The notes: generated by a model not told the origin, from the sequence alone. Shown: positions 1-8,697, numbered from the stretch's first letter. The stretch: DNA of 49,102 nt from Butyrivibrio sp. (GCA_017535785.1 JAFXTN010000012.1:1-49102), one strand, 5' to 3'. Program-made: numbers and translations.

Positions 1-819
1 GGATATTTTGAGCACTTTGAGGCCACAAGACTTCAGGTTATCGGTTTCGTTGAATACACATATATGGAGTCTCTTCCTTCAGAAAAGAAGGAAAAGATGT
101 ACAGGGAGTTCTTATCCTTTGACATTCCAGGCGTTGTATTCTGCAGAGACTTAACTCCTGATCCTTTATTTGTAAAGATCGCTGTTGAGGAGAAGGTTCC
201 GGTGCTTATCACCAAGAAGTCAACTTCTGCTTTCACAGCTGAGATCATCAGATGGCTTAACGTTAAGCTTGCTCCATGTATTTCTATTCATGGAGTTTTG
301 GTGGATGTCTACGGCGTCGGCGTTCTCATCACCGGTGAGAGCGGAATTGGTAAGTCAGAGACAGCCATAGAGCTTATCAAGAGAGGACATCGTCTTGTAT
401 CTGACGATGTAGTAGAGATCAGAAGAGTAAGTGAGGAGACGCTTATCGGTTCAGCTCCTGATATAACCAAGCACTTTATTGAGATGCGAGGCGTCGGAAT
501 CATTGATGTTAAGACCCTCTACGGTGTATCAAGTGTCAGAGAGACTCAGACCATCGATCTTGTTATCAAGCTTGAGGACTGGGATAAAGATAAAGAGTAT
601 GACAGACTCGGTCTTGAAGAAGAGTACACAGAGTATCTCGGAAATAAGATCGTGTGCCACCGCATTCCGATCCGTCCCGGACGAAATCTTGCAGTCATCT
701 GTGAGTCGGCAGCGGTTAACCACAGACAGAAGGCAATGGGATACAATGCGGCACAGGAGCTCTACAATAGAGTTCAGAATTCACTTGCAAAGAGACGTTC
801 TGAAGAGGACGACGATTAA
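1..819 (+). CDS. hprK: HPr kinase/phosphorylase, 5' truncated by the window edge
   Basis: Bifunctional enzyme that phosphorylates and dephosphorylates Ser46 of HPr/Crh in response to glycolytic state, the switch for carbon catabolite control in Firmicutes. The frame is open from base 1, so the true start lies upstream; 272 residues are visible against about 310 in the family. The Walker A loop GESGIGKSE is at visible residues 112-120, preceded by the conserved SIHGVLVDVYG block. The family signature MRGVGIIDVKTLYG follows near residue 162. It heads a run with a glucokinase, murB, rapZ, whiA and an HPr-like protein, so kinase and probable substrate lie in one cluster. Only the N-terminal part is missing; nothing seen suggests inactivation. 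Confidence 0.96.
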   Translation, partial: GYFEHFEATRLQVIGFVEYTYMESLPSEKKEKMYREFLSFDIPGVVFCRDLTPDPLFVKIAVEEKVPVLITKKSTSAFTAEIIRWLNVKLAPCISIHGVLVDVYGVGVLITGESGIGKSETAIELIKRGHRLVSDDVVEIRRVSEETLIGSAPDITKHFIEMRGVGIIDVKTLYGVSSVRETQTIDLVIKLEDWDKDKEYDRLGLEEEYTEYLGNKIVCHRIPIRPGRNLAVICESAAVNHRQKAMGYNAAQELYNRVQNSLAKRRSEEDDD

Positions 820-849
820 TATATTTTTAGATGGGAGAAATAGAGGTTT

Positions 850-1785
850 ATGAGTAGATATGTATTTGGCGTAGATATCGGAGGAACTACGGTTAAGATC
901 GGACTTCTCACAGAAGGCGGTGAGAAGATCGAGGTTTGGGAGATCCCTACAAGAACCGAGAATCACGGAGAGAATATCCTTCCCGATGTAGCACAGTCGA
1001 TCAGAGCCAAGATGAATGAAAAGGGTATAGATGATTCCGAAGTTATCGGTGCAGGCGTAGGCGTTCCAGGTGCGGTCAACGTTGACGGTGTTTGCCACCA
1101 GGCGGTTAACCTCGGATGGGAGAAAGTGAATGTTGTTAATGAACTTCATTCAAGACTTAAGCTTCCCGTTAAGGCAGGAAACGATGCTAACGTAGCAGCT
1201 CTCGGTGAGCAGTGGAAGGGCGGCGGACAGGGTTATCCCAACATGCTCCTTGTAACACTCGGAACCGGTGTTGGCGGCGGTATCATCAACGAAGGCAAGA
1301 TCCTTACAGGTTCAAGAGGATCAGGCGGAGAGATCGGCCACATTCATCTTGTGGATGATGAGCCCGATGCATGCGGATGCGGAAACCACGGCTGCTTTGA
1401 GCAGTTTGCGAGCGCAACAGGTGCAGTAAGAATTGCCAAAAGAGTTCTCGCCGAGTACGACGATGACAGCGTTCTTCGCGGCGGAGAGTTTGCTTGTAAA
1501 GATATTTTTGATGCTGCTAAGAAGGGCGATAAGATTGCTACTATCTGCGCTGAGAAGTACGGATACTATCTCGGAAAAGGTATCGCAGCTGTTGCTACAG
1601 TTGTTAACCCTGAGATCATCGTTATCGGTGGTGGTGTTTCAAAAGCAGGAGAGATGCTTTTCGATCTTTTAATGCCCAGCTTTAAGAAGTATGTATTTTC
1701 AGGTTGTGCAGATGCTAAGTTTGCTCTTGCAAAGCTTGGAAATGATGCCGGAGTATTCGGCGCAGCCAAGATGCTTCTCTACTGA
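850..1785 (+). CDS. glcK: ROK-family glucokinase
   Basis: ATP-dependent cytoplasmic sugar kinase of the ROK family, most likely glucokinase feeding glycolysis. The N-terminal phosphate-binding motif DIGGTTVKIG is at residues 9-18. The ROK zinc motif CGCGNHGC spans residues 175-182, with an upstream EIGHIHL stretch supplying the conserved Glu and His. No helix-turn-helix precedes the kinase domain, so this is an enzyme and not a ROK repressor. At 311 residues it has the usual length. The start ATG has GAGGT a few bases upstream and lies 30 bases after hprK, so the two are probably cotranscribed. Specificity for glucose over another hexose is inferred from family and context. Confidence 0.9.
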   Translation: MSRYVFGVDIGGTTVKIGLLTEGGEKIEVWEIPTRTENHGENILPDVAQSIRAKMNEKGIDDSEVIGAGVGVPGAVNVDGVCHQAVNLGWEKVNVVNELHSRLKLPVKAGNDANVAALGEQWKGGGQGYPNMLLVTLGTGVGGGIINEGKILTGSRGSGGEIGHIHLVDDEPDACGCGNHGCFEQFASATGAVRIAKRVLAEYDDDSVLRGGEFACKDIFDAAKKGDKIATICAEKYGYYLGKGIAAVATVVNPEIIVIGGGVSKAGEMLFDLLMPSFKKYVFSGCADAKFALAKLGNDAGVFGAAKMLLY

Positions 1786-1838
1786 TAAGCTTTGGCAGGA
1801 TAGATTTTAGTCAAACGTTTATAGAGGTGAAAGTTTTT

Positions 1839-2750
1839 TTGAACAAAGAAGTAGTTGAGTATATGAGACAGATCGTCTCATCGGAAAATGTAATAGAGAA
1901 TGAAGATATGAGCAGGCACACAACGTTTAAAACGGGTGGGCCTGCGAGCTTATTTATAAGTCCGGAAGATACCGAGCAGCTTATAAAGGTTATCGAGGTA
2001 CTTAAAAAGATTTCCGGAGATTATTTTATCCTCGGAAACGGAAGTAATATCTTAGTGTCTGACAAGGGCTTTGACGGCGCAGTCATCTCACTTAAGAAGT
2101 TTTCGGGAATAGAACTTAAGGGTGATGATACGATCGTTGCTGGAGCCGGTGCACTTAATTCAGCCATAGCATCTTTTGCCCGGGATAATTCACTTACGGG
2201 CTTTGAGTTTGCTGCGGGGATCCCCGGAACCATAGGCGGAGCGATGATCATGAACGCGGGAGCTTATGACGGAGAGATGAAGCAGGTGACCAAAGAGGTT
2301 ACGGTGCTATCACCTGCAGGCGAGATCATGGTACTTGATAATCAGACCATGGAATTCGGATACAGGACAAGTGCTATCAAGGGACGCGGATATATCGTTC
2401 TTTCTGTAGAGCTTAAGCTTGAAAAGGGTGATCAGGGAGCTATTTCCGAAAAGATGGCAGAGCTTGCCGCAAGGCGAAGAGACAAGCAGCCGCTTGAGTT
2501 CCCGAGCGCGGGTTCTACGTTTAAGAGACCGGAAGGATTTTTTGCCGGAAAGCTTATAGAGGATGCCGGACTTCGCGGATACAGCATCGGAGGAGCGGCG
2601 GTTTCCGATAAGCACTGTGGATTTGTTATCAACAAGGGCGGAGCGACTTCGTCCGATATATATAGACTAATAACTGAAGTAAAAGCAAAAGTAATGGAGA
2701 CATCGGGAGTGGAACTGGAACCTGAAGTGATCATGCTTGGGGATTTCTAA
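1839..2750 (+). CDS. murB: UDP-N-acetylenolpyruvoylglucosamine reductase
   Basis: FAD- and NADPH-dependent enzyme that reduces UDP-GlcNAc-enolpyruvate to UDP-MurNAc in peptidoglycan precursor synthesis. FAD-binding blocks are visible: HTTFKTGGPA, GNGSNILVSD, and AAGIPGTIGGAMIMNAGAYD. The catalytic-serine region SAGSTFKRPEG and the C-terminal ELEPEVIMLGDF are intact. The start chosen is TTG at 1839, because GAGGTGA at 1824-1830 is at proper spacing from it. An in-frame GTG at 1827 would add four residues but has no ribosome binding site. It lies between glucokinase and rapZ, the usual order in Lachnospiraceae and relatives. Confidence 0.93.
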   Translation: MNKEVVEYMRQIVSSENVIENEDMSRHTTFKTGGPASLFISPEDTEQLIKVIEVLKKISGDYFILGNGSNILVSDKGFDGAVISLKKFSGIELKGDDTIVAGAGALNSAIASFARDNSLTGFEFAAGIPGTIGGAMIMNAGAYDGEMKQVTKEVTVLSPAGEIMVLDNQTMEFGYRTSAIKGRGYIVLSVELKLEKGDQGAISEKMAELAARRRDKQPLEFPSAGSTFKRPEGFFAGKLIEDAGLRGYSIGGAAVSDKHCGFVINKGGATSSDIYRLITEVKAKVMETSGVELEPEVIMLGDF

Positions 2751-2802
2751 GTTCTGTAAATGGTTGTTTTTGTTGTAGACGAGTATACAGGAAGGGTTGT
2801 TT

Positions 2803-3678
2803 ATGAGGTTCGTTATTGTGACCGGAATGAACGGCGGCGGAAAAGCCACCGCAATACATATGCTTGAGGATGCGGGATTTTACTGCGTTGATAATCTCCC
2901 CGTCTCTCTTATTGAGAAGTTTGCGGAGCTTATAACTCTACCCGAGAACGAGATCGACAAGGCGGTTCTTGGAATTGACGCAAGAGCCGGTGAGCGATTT
3001 GATCAGGTTGCGGGTATGATAGATTCCCTCAAAGAGAGAGGGATACCTGTTGAAGTTCTTTTCATGGATGCGAGCGATCAGGTGCTCATAAAGAGATACA
3101 AAGAGACAAGACGTGTTCATCCCATGAACGTTAATTCCGCAGGCAAGCGTATAGAAGAGGGAATAGCTAAAGAGAGAGAGGTTCTTGCCGAGGTTAAGAA
3201 GCGCGCAGATTATGTCATCGATTCGTCCCAGCTTCTTACAAGAGAACTAAGGGAAGAACTCGACAGGATCTTCGTTAAGAATGAAGATTATAATTCACTT
3301 ATGGTAACGATCCTTTCGTTTGGCTTTAAGTACGGTATTCCTTCGGACGCCGATCTGGTCTTTGATGTGAGGTTTTTACCCAATCCTTTCTATATAGATG
3401 AGCTTAAGCCTCAGACGGGGAATGATAAGCCGGTTCAGGATTACGTAAAGAGCTTCCCGGCGTGCGGAGAGTTCCTGGACAAACTTACGGATATGCTTAA
3501 ATTCCTTATTCCGGGATATGTTCAGGAAGGAAAGTATCAATTGGTTGTTGCGATAGGCTGTACCGGTGGTCAGCACAGAAGTGTTACCATCGCCAATGAG
3601 CTTTATGACAGGCTCAAGGCGTCGGGCGGAAACTTCGGACTTAAGCTGGCGCATAGGGATGTTAAACAGGCAAGGTGA
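2803..3678 (+). CDS. rapZ: RapZ/YvcJ-family nucleotide-binding protein
   Basis: Member of the RapZ family: an RNA-binding adaptor for GlmZ decay in E. coli, and YvcJ, an NTP hydrolase, in Bacillus. The body matches well: EDAGFYCVDNLP, KRYKETRRVHP, SFGFKYGIPSDADLVFDVRF, and the C-terminal AIGCTGGQHRSV. The P-loop reads GMNGGGKATA where relatives have GMSGAGK followed by Ser or Thr. The Lys is kept but the Mg-coordinating Ser/Thr is Ala. The start is ATG 2803 with AGGAAGGG at 2789-2796; a TTG two codons earlier is less likely. It is followed after 3 bases by whiA. The YvcK gene often found between rapZ and whiA is absent. Confidence 0.92.
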   Translation: MRFVIVTGMNGGGKATAIHMLEDAGFYCVDNLPVSLIEKFAELITLPENEIDKAVLGIDARAGERFDQVAGMIDSLKERGIPVEVLFMDASDQVLIKRYKETRRVHPMNVNSAGKRIEEGIAKEREVLAEVKKRADYVIDSSQLLTRELREELDRIFVKNEDYNSLMVTILSFGFKYGIPSDADLVFDVRFLPNPFYIDELKPQTGNDKPVQDYVKSFPACGEFLDKLTDMLKFLIPGYVQEGKYQLVVAIGCTGGQHRSVTIANELYDRLKASGGNFGLKLAHRDVKQAR

Positions 3679-3681
3679 GAT

Positions 3682-4623
3682 ATGTCTTTTTCATCGGATG
3701 TAAAAGAAGAACTTGTAGGGCATGTCGGTACTTCAAGACATTGTCAACTGGCTGAGATAGCGGCCATAATATCTGCCATCGGATACGTAGAAGTGAGCAG
3801 TGACGGGCAAAAGAAGCTGTTTCTTCAGACCGACAATGAACAGATAGTCAGAAAGTTCTTTACATTATTAAGAAAAGCATTTAATATAGGAACTAGCATT
3901 TTGGAGAAAGATGCTGATATCAAGGCGAATGGGCGTATTTACAGGCCTGTGCCGATCGAAGAGTCTGTTCTTGAGGCTTGTCTAAGGGCGGTTAAGCTCG
4001 TTACTCCCGAAGGAGAGCTTAAGGACATACGCGAAGGCATCAGTCCGATGGTCACCAAGAATTCATGTTGTAAGAGAGCTTTTATAAGAGACTCTTTTCT
4101 GTGTCTTGGATCCATCAGCGATCCCAACAAGGGATATCATCTCGAGTTTGTCTGTGATCATGAGGTTCAGGCAATGCGATTACAAGAGATGATCGAGAGT
4201 TTTGATATCGAGGCCCGCATAGTTAAACGCAAAAAGTATTATGTGCTCTACGTGAAGGAGGGCTCGGGAATAGTTGATCTTCTCAATATCATGGAAGCTC
4301 ATGTGAGCCTGATGAATCTTGAGAATCTCAGGATAGTCAAGGAGATGAGGAATTCCATCAACAGGAGAGTCAACTGTGAGGTTGCCAATATTACCAAGAC
4401 GGTAAATGCAGCCACCAAGCAGATAGAGGACATAACGTATATAAGAGACCATTACGGTTTCGACAACCTGCAGGACAGCCTTAGAGAAATGGCAGAAGTA
4501 AGGCTTGAGCATCCGGACGCAACACTTCTAGAGCTTGGAAGTTACCTGGAGCCGCCTGTTGGGAAATCCGGTGTTAATCATCGGCTTAGAAAGTTAAGTG
4601 AGCTCGCTGAAAAGCTGAGGTGA
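3682..4623 (+). CDS. whiA: DNA-binding protein WhiA
   Basis: Conserved Gram-positive protein with an N-terminal LAGLIDADG-like fold and a C-terminal helix-turn-helix. It is a sporulation transcription factor in Streptomyces and linked to cell division and chromosome segregation in Bacillus. Conserved stretches include the N-terminal SSDVKEEL, KNSCCKRAFIRDSFLCLGSI, and the C-terminal LGSYLEPPVGKSGVNHRLRK. At 313 residues it is full length. It starts 3 bases after rapZ, so translation is probably coupled. Its DNA targets here cannot be judged from the sequence. Confidence 0.95.
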   Translation: MSFSSDVKEELVGHVGTSRHCQLAEIAAIISAIGYVEVSSDGQKKLFLQTDNEQIVRKFFTLLRKAFNIGTSILEKDADIKANGRIYRPVPIEESVLEACLRAVKLVTPEGELKDIREGISPMVTKNSCCKRAFIRDSFLCLGSISDPNKGYHLEFVCDHEVQAMRLQEMIESFDIEARIVKRKKYYVLYVKEGSGIVDLLNIMEAHVSLMNLENLRIVKEMRNSINRRVNCEVANITKTVNAATKQIEDITYIRDHYGFDNLQDSLREMAEVRLEHPDATLLELGSYLEPPVGKSGVNHRLRKLSELAEKLR

Positions 4624-4636
4624 GGAGGAAAAATCT

Positions 4637-4900
4637 ATGTTAACAAAATCTGTTGAGATCAAGTTGCCCAGAGGGCTTGAGGCTAGACCCGTTGCTGAAC
4701 TTGTTCAGCTTGCGAGCAAGTACGAGAGCACAGTGCATATCGAAGCGCAGTCCAAGAAGGTAAACGCTAAGAGTATCATGGGAATGATGACACTCAATCT
4801 CAATTCCGGTGAGGCAGTTACAGTTATCGCAGAGGGTACAGACGAAGCTTCTGCAGTTGCCGATATGGAAAGCTTTCTTCTTGGAAACGGACAGAAATAA
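4637..4900 (+). CDS. HPr-like protein with Glu at position 15 (Crh-type regulator)
   Basis: An 87-residue HPr-fold protein. In HPr, His15 in GLHARP carries phosphate between PTS enzyme I and EIIA. Here the same position is Glu (GLEARP, residues 13-18), so it cannot act as a PTS phosphocarrier. Ser46 is exactly conserved in NAKSIMGMM, the site phosphorylated by HprK for catabolite repression. This matches the logic of Bacillus Crh (Gln15, Ser46), which also lies downstream of whiA. GGAGG at 4624-4628 precedes the ATG, 13 bases after whiA. The inferred role is a regulatory target of the hprK product. It is not a sign of an active PTS, and a canonical ptsH may exist elsewhere. Confidence 0.9.
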   Translation: MLTKSVEIKLPRGLEARPVAELVQLASKYESTVHIEAQSKKVNAKSIMGMMTLNLNSGEAVTVIAEGTDEASAVADMESFLLGNGQK

Positions 4901-4922
4901 AAAAAGACCCTAAAAAGGGAGG

Positions 4923-4950
4923 ATGCCAGGTAAGCTAACTTACCTGGCAT
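4923..4950 (+). terminator. Perfect 12-bp hairpin after the hprK-whiA-HPr cluster
   Basis: Arms at 4923-4934 and 4939-4950 are perfectly complementary with the tetraloop CTAA. It lies 22 bases after the HPr stop. The following bases are A/T-rich but without an immediate T run, so it may be a weak or processed 3' end and not a strong intrinsic terminator. Confidence 0.55.
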
Positions 4951-5078
4951 ATTATGAAAAAGTTTTATTTGGTATTGTCTTAACTCATCTGACAATATTA
5001 TATTAACAAGTGAGTATGTACAAAAGATGATTTGAGGTAACCATTCTTTTAATTAATTGTAAATAAATTATGAACACG

Positions 5079-5108
5079 AGGATTCCTGTCGGAATCCTTT
5101 TTCTTTTA
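5079..5108 (+). terminator. Intrinsic terminator upstream of the GNAT gene
   Basis: An 8-bp stem (5079-5086 with 5091-5098) with loop TGTC is followed directly by a T-rich tract. The 4901-5180 gap otherwise holds the 4923 hairpin, a weak ATTGTC/GACAAT pairing near 4975-4996 and a TATAAT at 5132-5137 that may serve the next gene. No further gene was seen in it. Confidence 0.7.
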
Positions 5109-5180
5109 TATAAGACACGGTAAATAGCGTGTATAATAGAAGAGACATGATGATAAGGCATAAGATAATAGGAGAGTGAA

Positions 5181-6131
5181 GTGCTTAAAAAGATTTTATT
5201 TTATATAGATAAAAAGAATAGAGAAAATCCCGAAGTTGTGACGAACATAAATGAAGCGGCGGAGTACGTAAAGAGCTGCGGATTTGAAGTTGCGATCAAG
5301 ATCGCCGGAGGGGTAAGTGATGAGAAGGAATCTCAAGGTGACTCCGGAATGAGCGGAGCATCGGCGCTTGGCGATTCACTTTTTTTGACCGATTCCGGAC
5401 TTGCGGCAAAGCTGCTTACGGAAACCGGGGCTTATGTTGTCGGCATATCTCACAAGCTAAACGGAAGTGAGGATTTTGCCGGACTTAAATATGTATTTAC
5501 GGATATCCAGGACGTTGACATCGATTCGTATATAAAGGCATATCAGAGATATGCGCATCTTCCTTGGGAAGTGATAAAGACTCCTAGGCTTCTTATAAGA
5601 GAGACCACGCTCGATGATGTCGACAAGTTCTATGAACTTTATAAAGATCCCGAGATGACCAAGTATATGGAAGGCCTCTTTGAAAATCCCGAAGATGAGA
5701 AGCGCTATCAGAAAGATTATATTGAGAAAGTTTACGGCCTTATGGGCTTTGGAATATGGACAGTAGTAAAAAGAGATGACAACACCGTCATCGGAAGAGC
5801 AGGCTATTCCGTAAGAAACGGCTTTGATGATATCGAGCTTGGCTTTCTTATTGGTAAAGATTATCAGGGACAAGGCTACGCCTACGAAGCCTGCGATGCG
5901 ATCTTGCAATACGGAAAGGAGATTCTTCTTTTTGAAAAAGTCCAGACACTTGTAAAAGAAGAAAACACCGTATCGATCAACCTATGCAAAAAGCTTGGAT
6001 TTACGGAGCTTGATACCGTAGAAGTTGAAGAGAATATCTACGGCGAAGAGTATAATACCGTGAAAACGGGAGGTGCCAAGCAACCAAACGCCGCAAGAGG
6101 CAAGTATGTAAGATTGATGAAACAGCTATAA
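5181..6131 (+). CDS. GNAT-family acetyltransferase with N-terminal extension
   Basis: The C-terminal half (about residues 135-316) is a RimJ/RimL-type GNAT domain: it opens with TPRLLIRETTLDDVDKFYELY and has the acetyl-CoA region IGKDYQGQGYAYEA plus the typical late motif SINLCKKLGFTE. Such enzymes transfer acetyl groups to an amine of a protein or small molecule; the substrate here is unknown. Residues 1-130 form a separate part I cannot assign with certainty. It contains a TDSG stretch and reads like a small alpha/beta fold, perhaps HAD-like. The start is GTG 5181 with GGAGAG at 5171-5176. It is a single gene between two terminator-like hairpins. Confidence 0.8.
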   Translation: MLKKILFYIDKKNRENPEVVTNINEAAEYVKSCGFEVAIKIAGGVSDEKESQGDSGMSGASALGDSLFLTDSGLAAKLLTETGAYVVGISHKLNGSEDFAGLKYVFTDIQDVDIDSYIKAYQRYAHLPWEVIKTPRLLIRETTLDDVDKFYELYKDPEMTKYMEGLFENPEDEKRYQKDYIEKVYGLMGFGIWTVVKRDDNTVIGRAGYSVRNGFDDIELGFLIGKDYQGQGYAYEACDAILQYGKEILLFEKVQTLVKEENTVSINLCKKLGFTELDTVEVEENIYGEEYNTVKTGGAKQPNAARGKYVRLMKQL

Positions 6132-6136
6132 TATCA

Positions 6137-6190
6137 GATGCCGGAGAACAAGCCAAGAACGCAGTGTTTTTCGGCATCCTTTAATTTAAG
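6137..6190 (+). terminator. Probable terminator after the GNAT gene
   Basis: A 7-bp stem (6137-6143 with 6172-6178) with a possible inner AACA/TGTT pairing is followed by CTTTAATTT. It sits just after the GNAT stop codon. The loop is long, so this is a moderate call. Confidence 0.45.
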
Positions 6191-6297
6191 GTGGCTTTTT
6201 TCCTCTACATCCTTTAATATATATGTGTAACAGAAGGATTATATTTTGATAGGTACGAAGAGTGAAGCTCTTAATGATGAGTGCCTATGGAGGGAAA

Positions 6298-8091
6298 ATG
6301 GACCCAAAAGAATTATTTACTTTGATAGCAGGACTTATAGGTGGTCTTGCAATGTTCCTTTACGGAATGAATGTTATGAGCGGAGGCCTTACAAAGGCCG
6401 CAGGAGGAAGGCTTGAAAGCGTACTGGCTAAAGTCACCAAGCATCCTATAATCGCTTATTTATTTGGTGTAGGAGTTACTGCACTTGTTCAATCATCATC
6501 CGCATCTACCGTAATGGTAGTCGGTCTCGTTAACTCAGGAATCATGACTCTTAAGCAGGCAGTAAATGTTATCCTCGGTGCCAATCTCGGTACAACGTTT
6601 ACGGCTTGGCTTCTTTCACTTAACGGTATCAGCAGTGAGAATTTCTTTGTAAGCTTACTTAAACCCAAGTCATTTACACCTTTCCTTGCAATGATAGGTA
6701 TAGCTCTATACATGTTCTCCAAGAACGACAAGAAGAAAAACATCGGAACAGTTCTTCTCGGATTTTCTGTTCTTATGTTTGGAATGAGCAACATGTCGGA
6801 TGCCATGGCTCCCCTTAAGACCAATGAGGAGTTCAAGCAGCTTCTTACAACATTCAGCAATCCCATTATCGGATTCATGGTCGGAATCATTTTCACAATG
6901 GTTATCCAGAGCTCGGCCGGTACTATCGGTGTGCTCCAGGCAATCGCAAGAGACGTTCCCGTATTATACAGCGTCGCTATTCCTGTTGTTGTGGGAGCTG
7001 AGGTCGGTACCTGTATCACAGCCATTCTTTCATCGTTCGGTGCCAACAAGAACGGTAAGAGAACTGCTCTTATGCACCTTTACTTCAACCTTATCAAGGC
7101 CCTTTCATTCATGATCATCTTCTATATAGTAAACAGCATTGTTCATTTTTCTTTTATGGGCAACAGGATCGGAATGGCAGGAATCGCCGGAATTCATACG
7201 CTTATTAACTTAGTCGCAACGCCGCTCATGCTTCCTTTTGCGGGATTACTTGTAAACCTTGCGCTTAAGACAATTCCTATAGATGAAAAAGAGAAGAAGG
7301 AACAGGAGGAACAGCAGGGAATCCGTACACTCGATCCCCGCTTCCTTTCAAACCCGCCCTTTGCTCTTGAACAGGCAAGACAGGCAGCCATTGATATGGC
7401 TAACATGGCAAAAGATTCCTTGTACAAGGCTGTAGACCTTATTACCGATTTCAAGGAAGAGACAGCGGAAGAGGTTGATTATCTTGAGAGAAAGGTCGAT
7501 CAGTACGAAGACCAGCTCGGAACTTATCTTATGAAGATAAACAACCATCATCTTTCACCTGAGGATAGCCATACACTTTCAGTGCTTCTGCACTGTATCA
7601 CAGACTATGAGAGAATAAGCGATCATGCACTTAATATCATGCAGAAGGCAAGAGGAATGTCCGAAAACAAGAGAAGCTTCTCTCCTAAGGCGCAGAGCGA
7701 GATGGATATCTTTTCATCTGCGGTAAAAGAGATCGTGGATATGTCTATCAATGCACTTCAGACGCAGGATCCCGAAGTTGCCAAGGGCATAGAGCCGTTG
7801 GAAGAGGCGATTGACGGAATCCACAAAGAGGTTAAGCGTCGTCATGTAAGAAGACTTCGTAAAGGTAAATGTACGATCGAGCAGGGCTTCGATCTTAGTG
7901 ATATCGGAACGGATTACGAGCGTATCGCCGATCACTGCAGTAACATAGCTGTCGGGATCATTGAGGTTAACGAGGACGCATACGATGCTCACGGATATCT
8001 TGAGGCTCTTAAGGCTGACAGAAGAGACGGCTTCGAGCAGGCGGTTGACTTCTATGAGCGCAAGTACGAGCTTCCTTCAGTAAAGTTCTAA
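6298..8091 (+). CDS. Na/Pi-cotransporter family protein with C-terminal PhoU domain
   Basis: Membrane protein of the NptA/YjbB type, thought to move phosphate with sodium. The two inverted Na_Pi_cotrans repeats show the paired signature: QSSSAST at about residue 65 and QSSAGT at about residue 204. Each lies among hydrophobic helices up to about residue 325. The C-terminal part (about 365-590) is soluble and helical, with two PhoU-like halves (ISDHALNIMQ and DYERIADHCSNIA). The start is ATG 6298, since GGAGGG at 6289-6294 is well placed; an in-frame GTG at 6262 lacks such a site. The direction of phosphate transport cannot be read from the sequence. Confidence 0.88.
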   Translation: MDPKELFTLIAGLIGGLAMFLYGMNVMSGGLTKAAGGRLESVLAKVTKHPIIAYLFGVGVTALVQSSSASTVMVVGLVNSGIMTLKQAVNVILGANLGTTFTAWLLSLNGISSENFFVSLLKPKSFTPFLAMIGIALYMFSKNDKKKNIGTVLLGFSVLMFGMSNMSDAMAPLKTNEEFKQLLTTFSNPIIGFMVGIIFTMVIQSSAGTIGVLQAIARDVPVLYSVAIPVVVGAEVGTCITAILSSFGANKNGKRTALMHLYFNLIKALSFMIIFYIVNSIVHFSFMGNRIGMAGIAGIHTLINLVATPLMLPFAGLLVNLALKTIPIDEKEKKEQEEQQGIRTLDPRFLSNPPFALEQARQAAIDMANMAKDSLYKAVDLITDFKEETAEEVDYLERKVDQYEDQLGTYLMKINNHHLSPEDSHTLSVLLHCITDYERISDHALNIMQKARGMSENKRSFSPKAQSEMDIFSSAVKEIVDMSINALQTQDPEVAKGIEPLEEAIDGIHKEVKRRHVRRLRKGKCTIEQGFDLSDIGTDYERIADHCSNIAVGIIEVNEDAYDAHGYLEALKADRRDGFEQAVDFYERKYELPSVKF

Positions 8092-8104
8092 CAGGGTAAT
8101 AATT

Positions 8105-8665
8105 ATGGATTTTCAGTATTTGGAAAAGAGAGAGCAGGGTGAGTTCATAACCCGTTACAACCTGCACTATAAAACAGTAGACAACAAGGATAAGACTTAC
8201 GAGATCATCAGCAGAAACCCCGATCTCAAAGGTTTTGATGATATTAAGAATAAGAAAGTCGATGCCGTCGTACTGATCATGCACGACGAGACCGGTGAGA
8301 AAATTCTTATAAACAAAGAGTTCAGAATGGCAGCAGGCGCATGGGTTTACAATTTCCCCGCGGGTCTTATCGATCCCGGTGAAGTTCCCGAGGAGAGTGC
8401 CAGAAGAGAACTCAAGGAAGAGACAGGGCTTGATATCATTGCCATAGATGACTGGATCGGTGAGAGCTACAGCGCTGTCGGATTCTCCAATGAAAAGAAT
8501 GTATGCTGCGTCGGAAGAGCAGCGGGAACATTTGCAAAGAGCAGTTCAACTCTTGAGGAGATCCAGCCCGGCTGGTACACCAAAGAAGAAGTGAGGGAGC
8601 TTCTAAAAAAAGAGCCTTTTGCCGCAAGGACACAGGCTTACTGCTACGCATGGTCACACAGATAA
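8105..8665 (+). CDS. NUDIX hydrolase, ADP-ribose pyrophosphatase-like
   Basis: The Nudix box is complete (residues about 88-110): Gly-x5-Glu-x7-RELKEETGL, with the Glu residues that bind Mg. The preceding stretch WVYNFPAGLIDPGE is typical of ADP-ribose pyrophosphatases. The enzyme would cleave a nucleoside diphosphate derivative into a nucleoside monophosphate and phosphate ester. At 186 residues it is a normal length. It lies 13 bases after the Na/Pi transporter gene and is probably cotranscribed. The exact substrate is not determined by the motif. Confidence 0.85.
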   Translation: MDFQYLEKREQGEFITRYNLHYKTVDNKDKTYEIISRNPDLKGFDDIKNKKVDAVVLIMHDETGEKILINKEFRMAAGAWVYNFPAGLIDPGEVPEESARRELKEETGLDIIAIDDWIGESYSAVGFSNEKNVCCVGRAAGTFAKSSSTLEEIQPGWYTKEEVRELLKKEPFAARTQAYCYAWSHR

Positions 8666-8673
8666 GGTGACAC

Positions 8674-8697
8674 AAAGTGACGAGCAAAGTGCGAAGT
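8674..8697 (+). repeat. Short nested palindrome, possible dispersed element
   Basis: Nested pairings TGAC/GTCA and GCA/TGC enclose the core CGAGCAAAG. The same core with similar nested architecture recurs at 16955-17030. Two degenerate copies are too few to define a family from this window alone. Confidence 0.3.

Noticed and set aside
6489-7049. Long antisense open frame within the Na/Pi transporter gene
   Set aside because: It mirrors a membrane-protein gene in codon-shadow fashion, has no ribosome site, and shows no recognisable domain.
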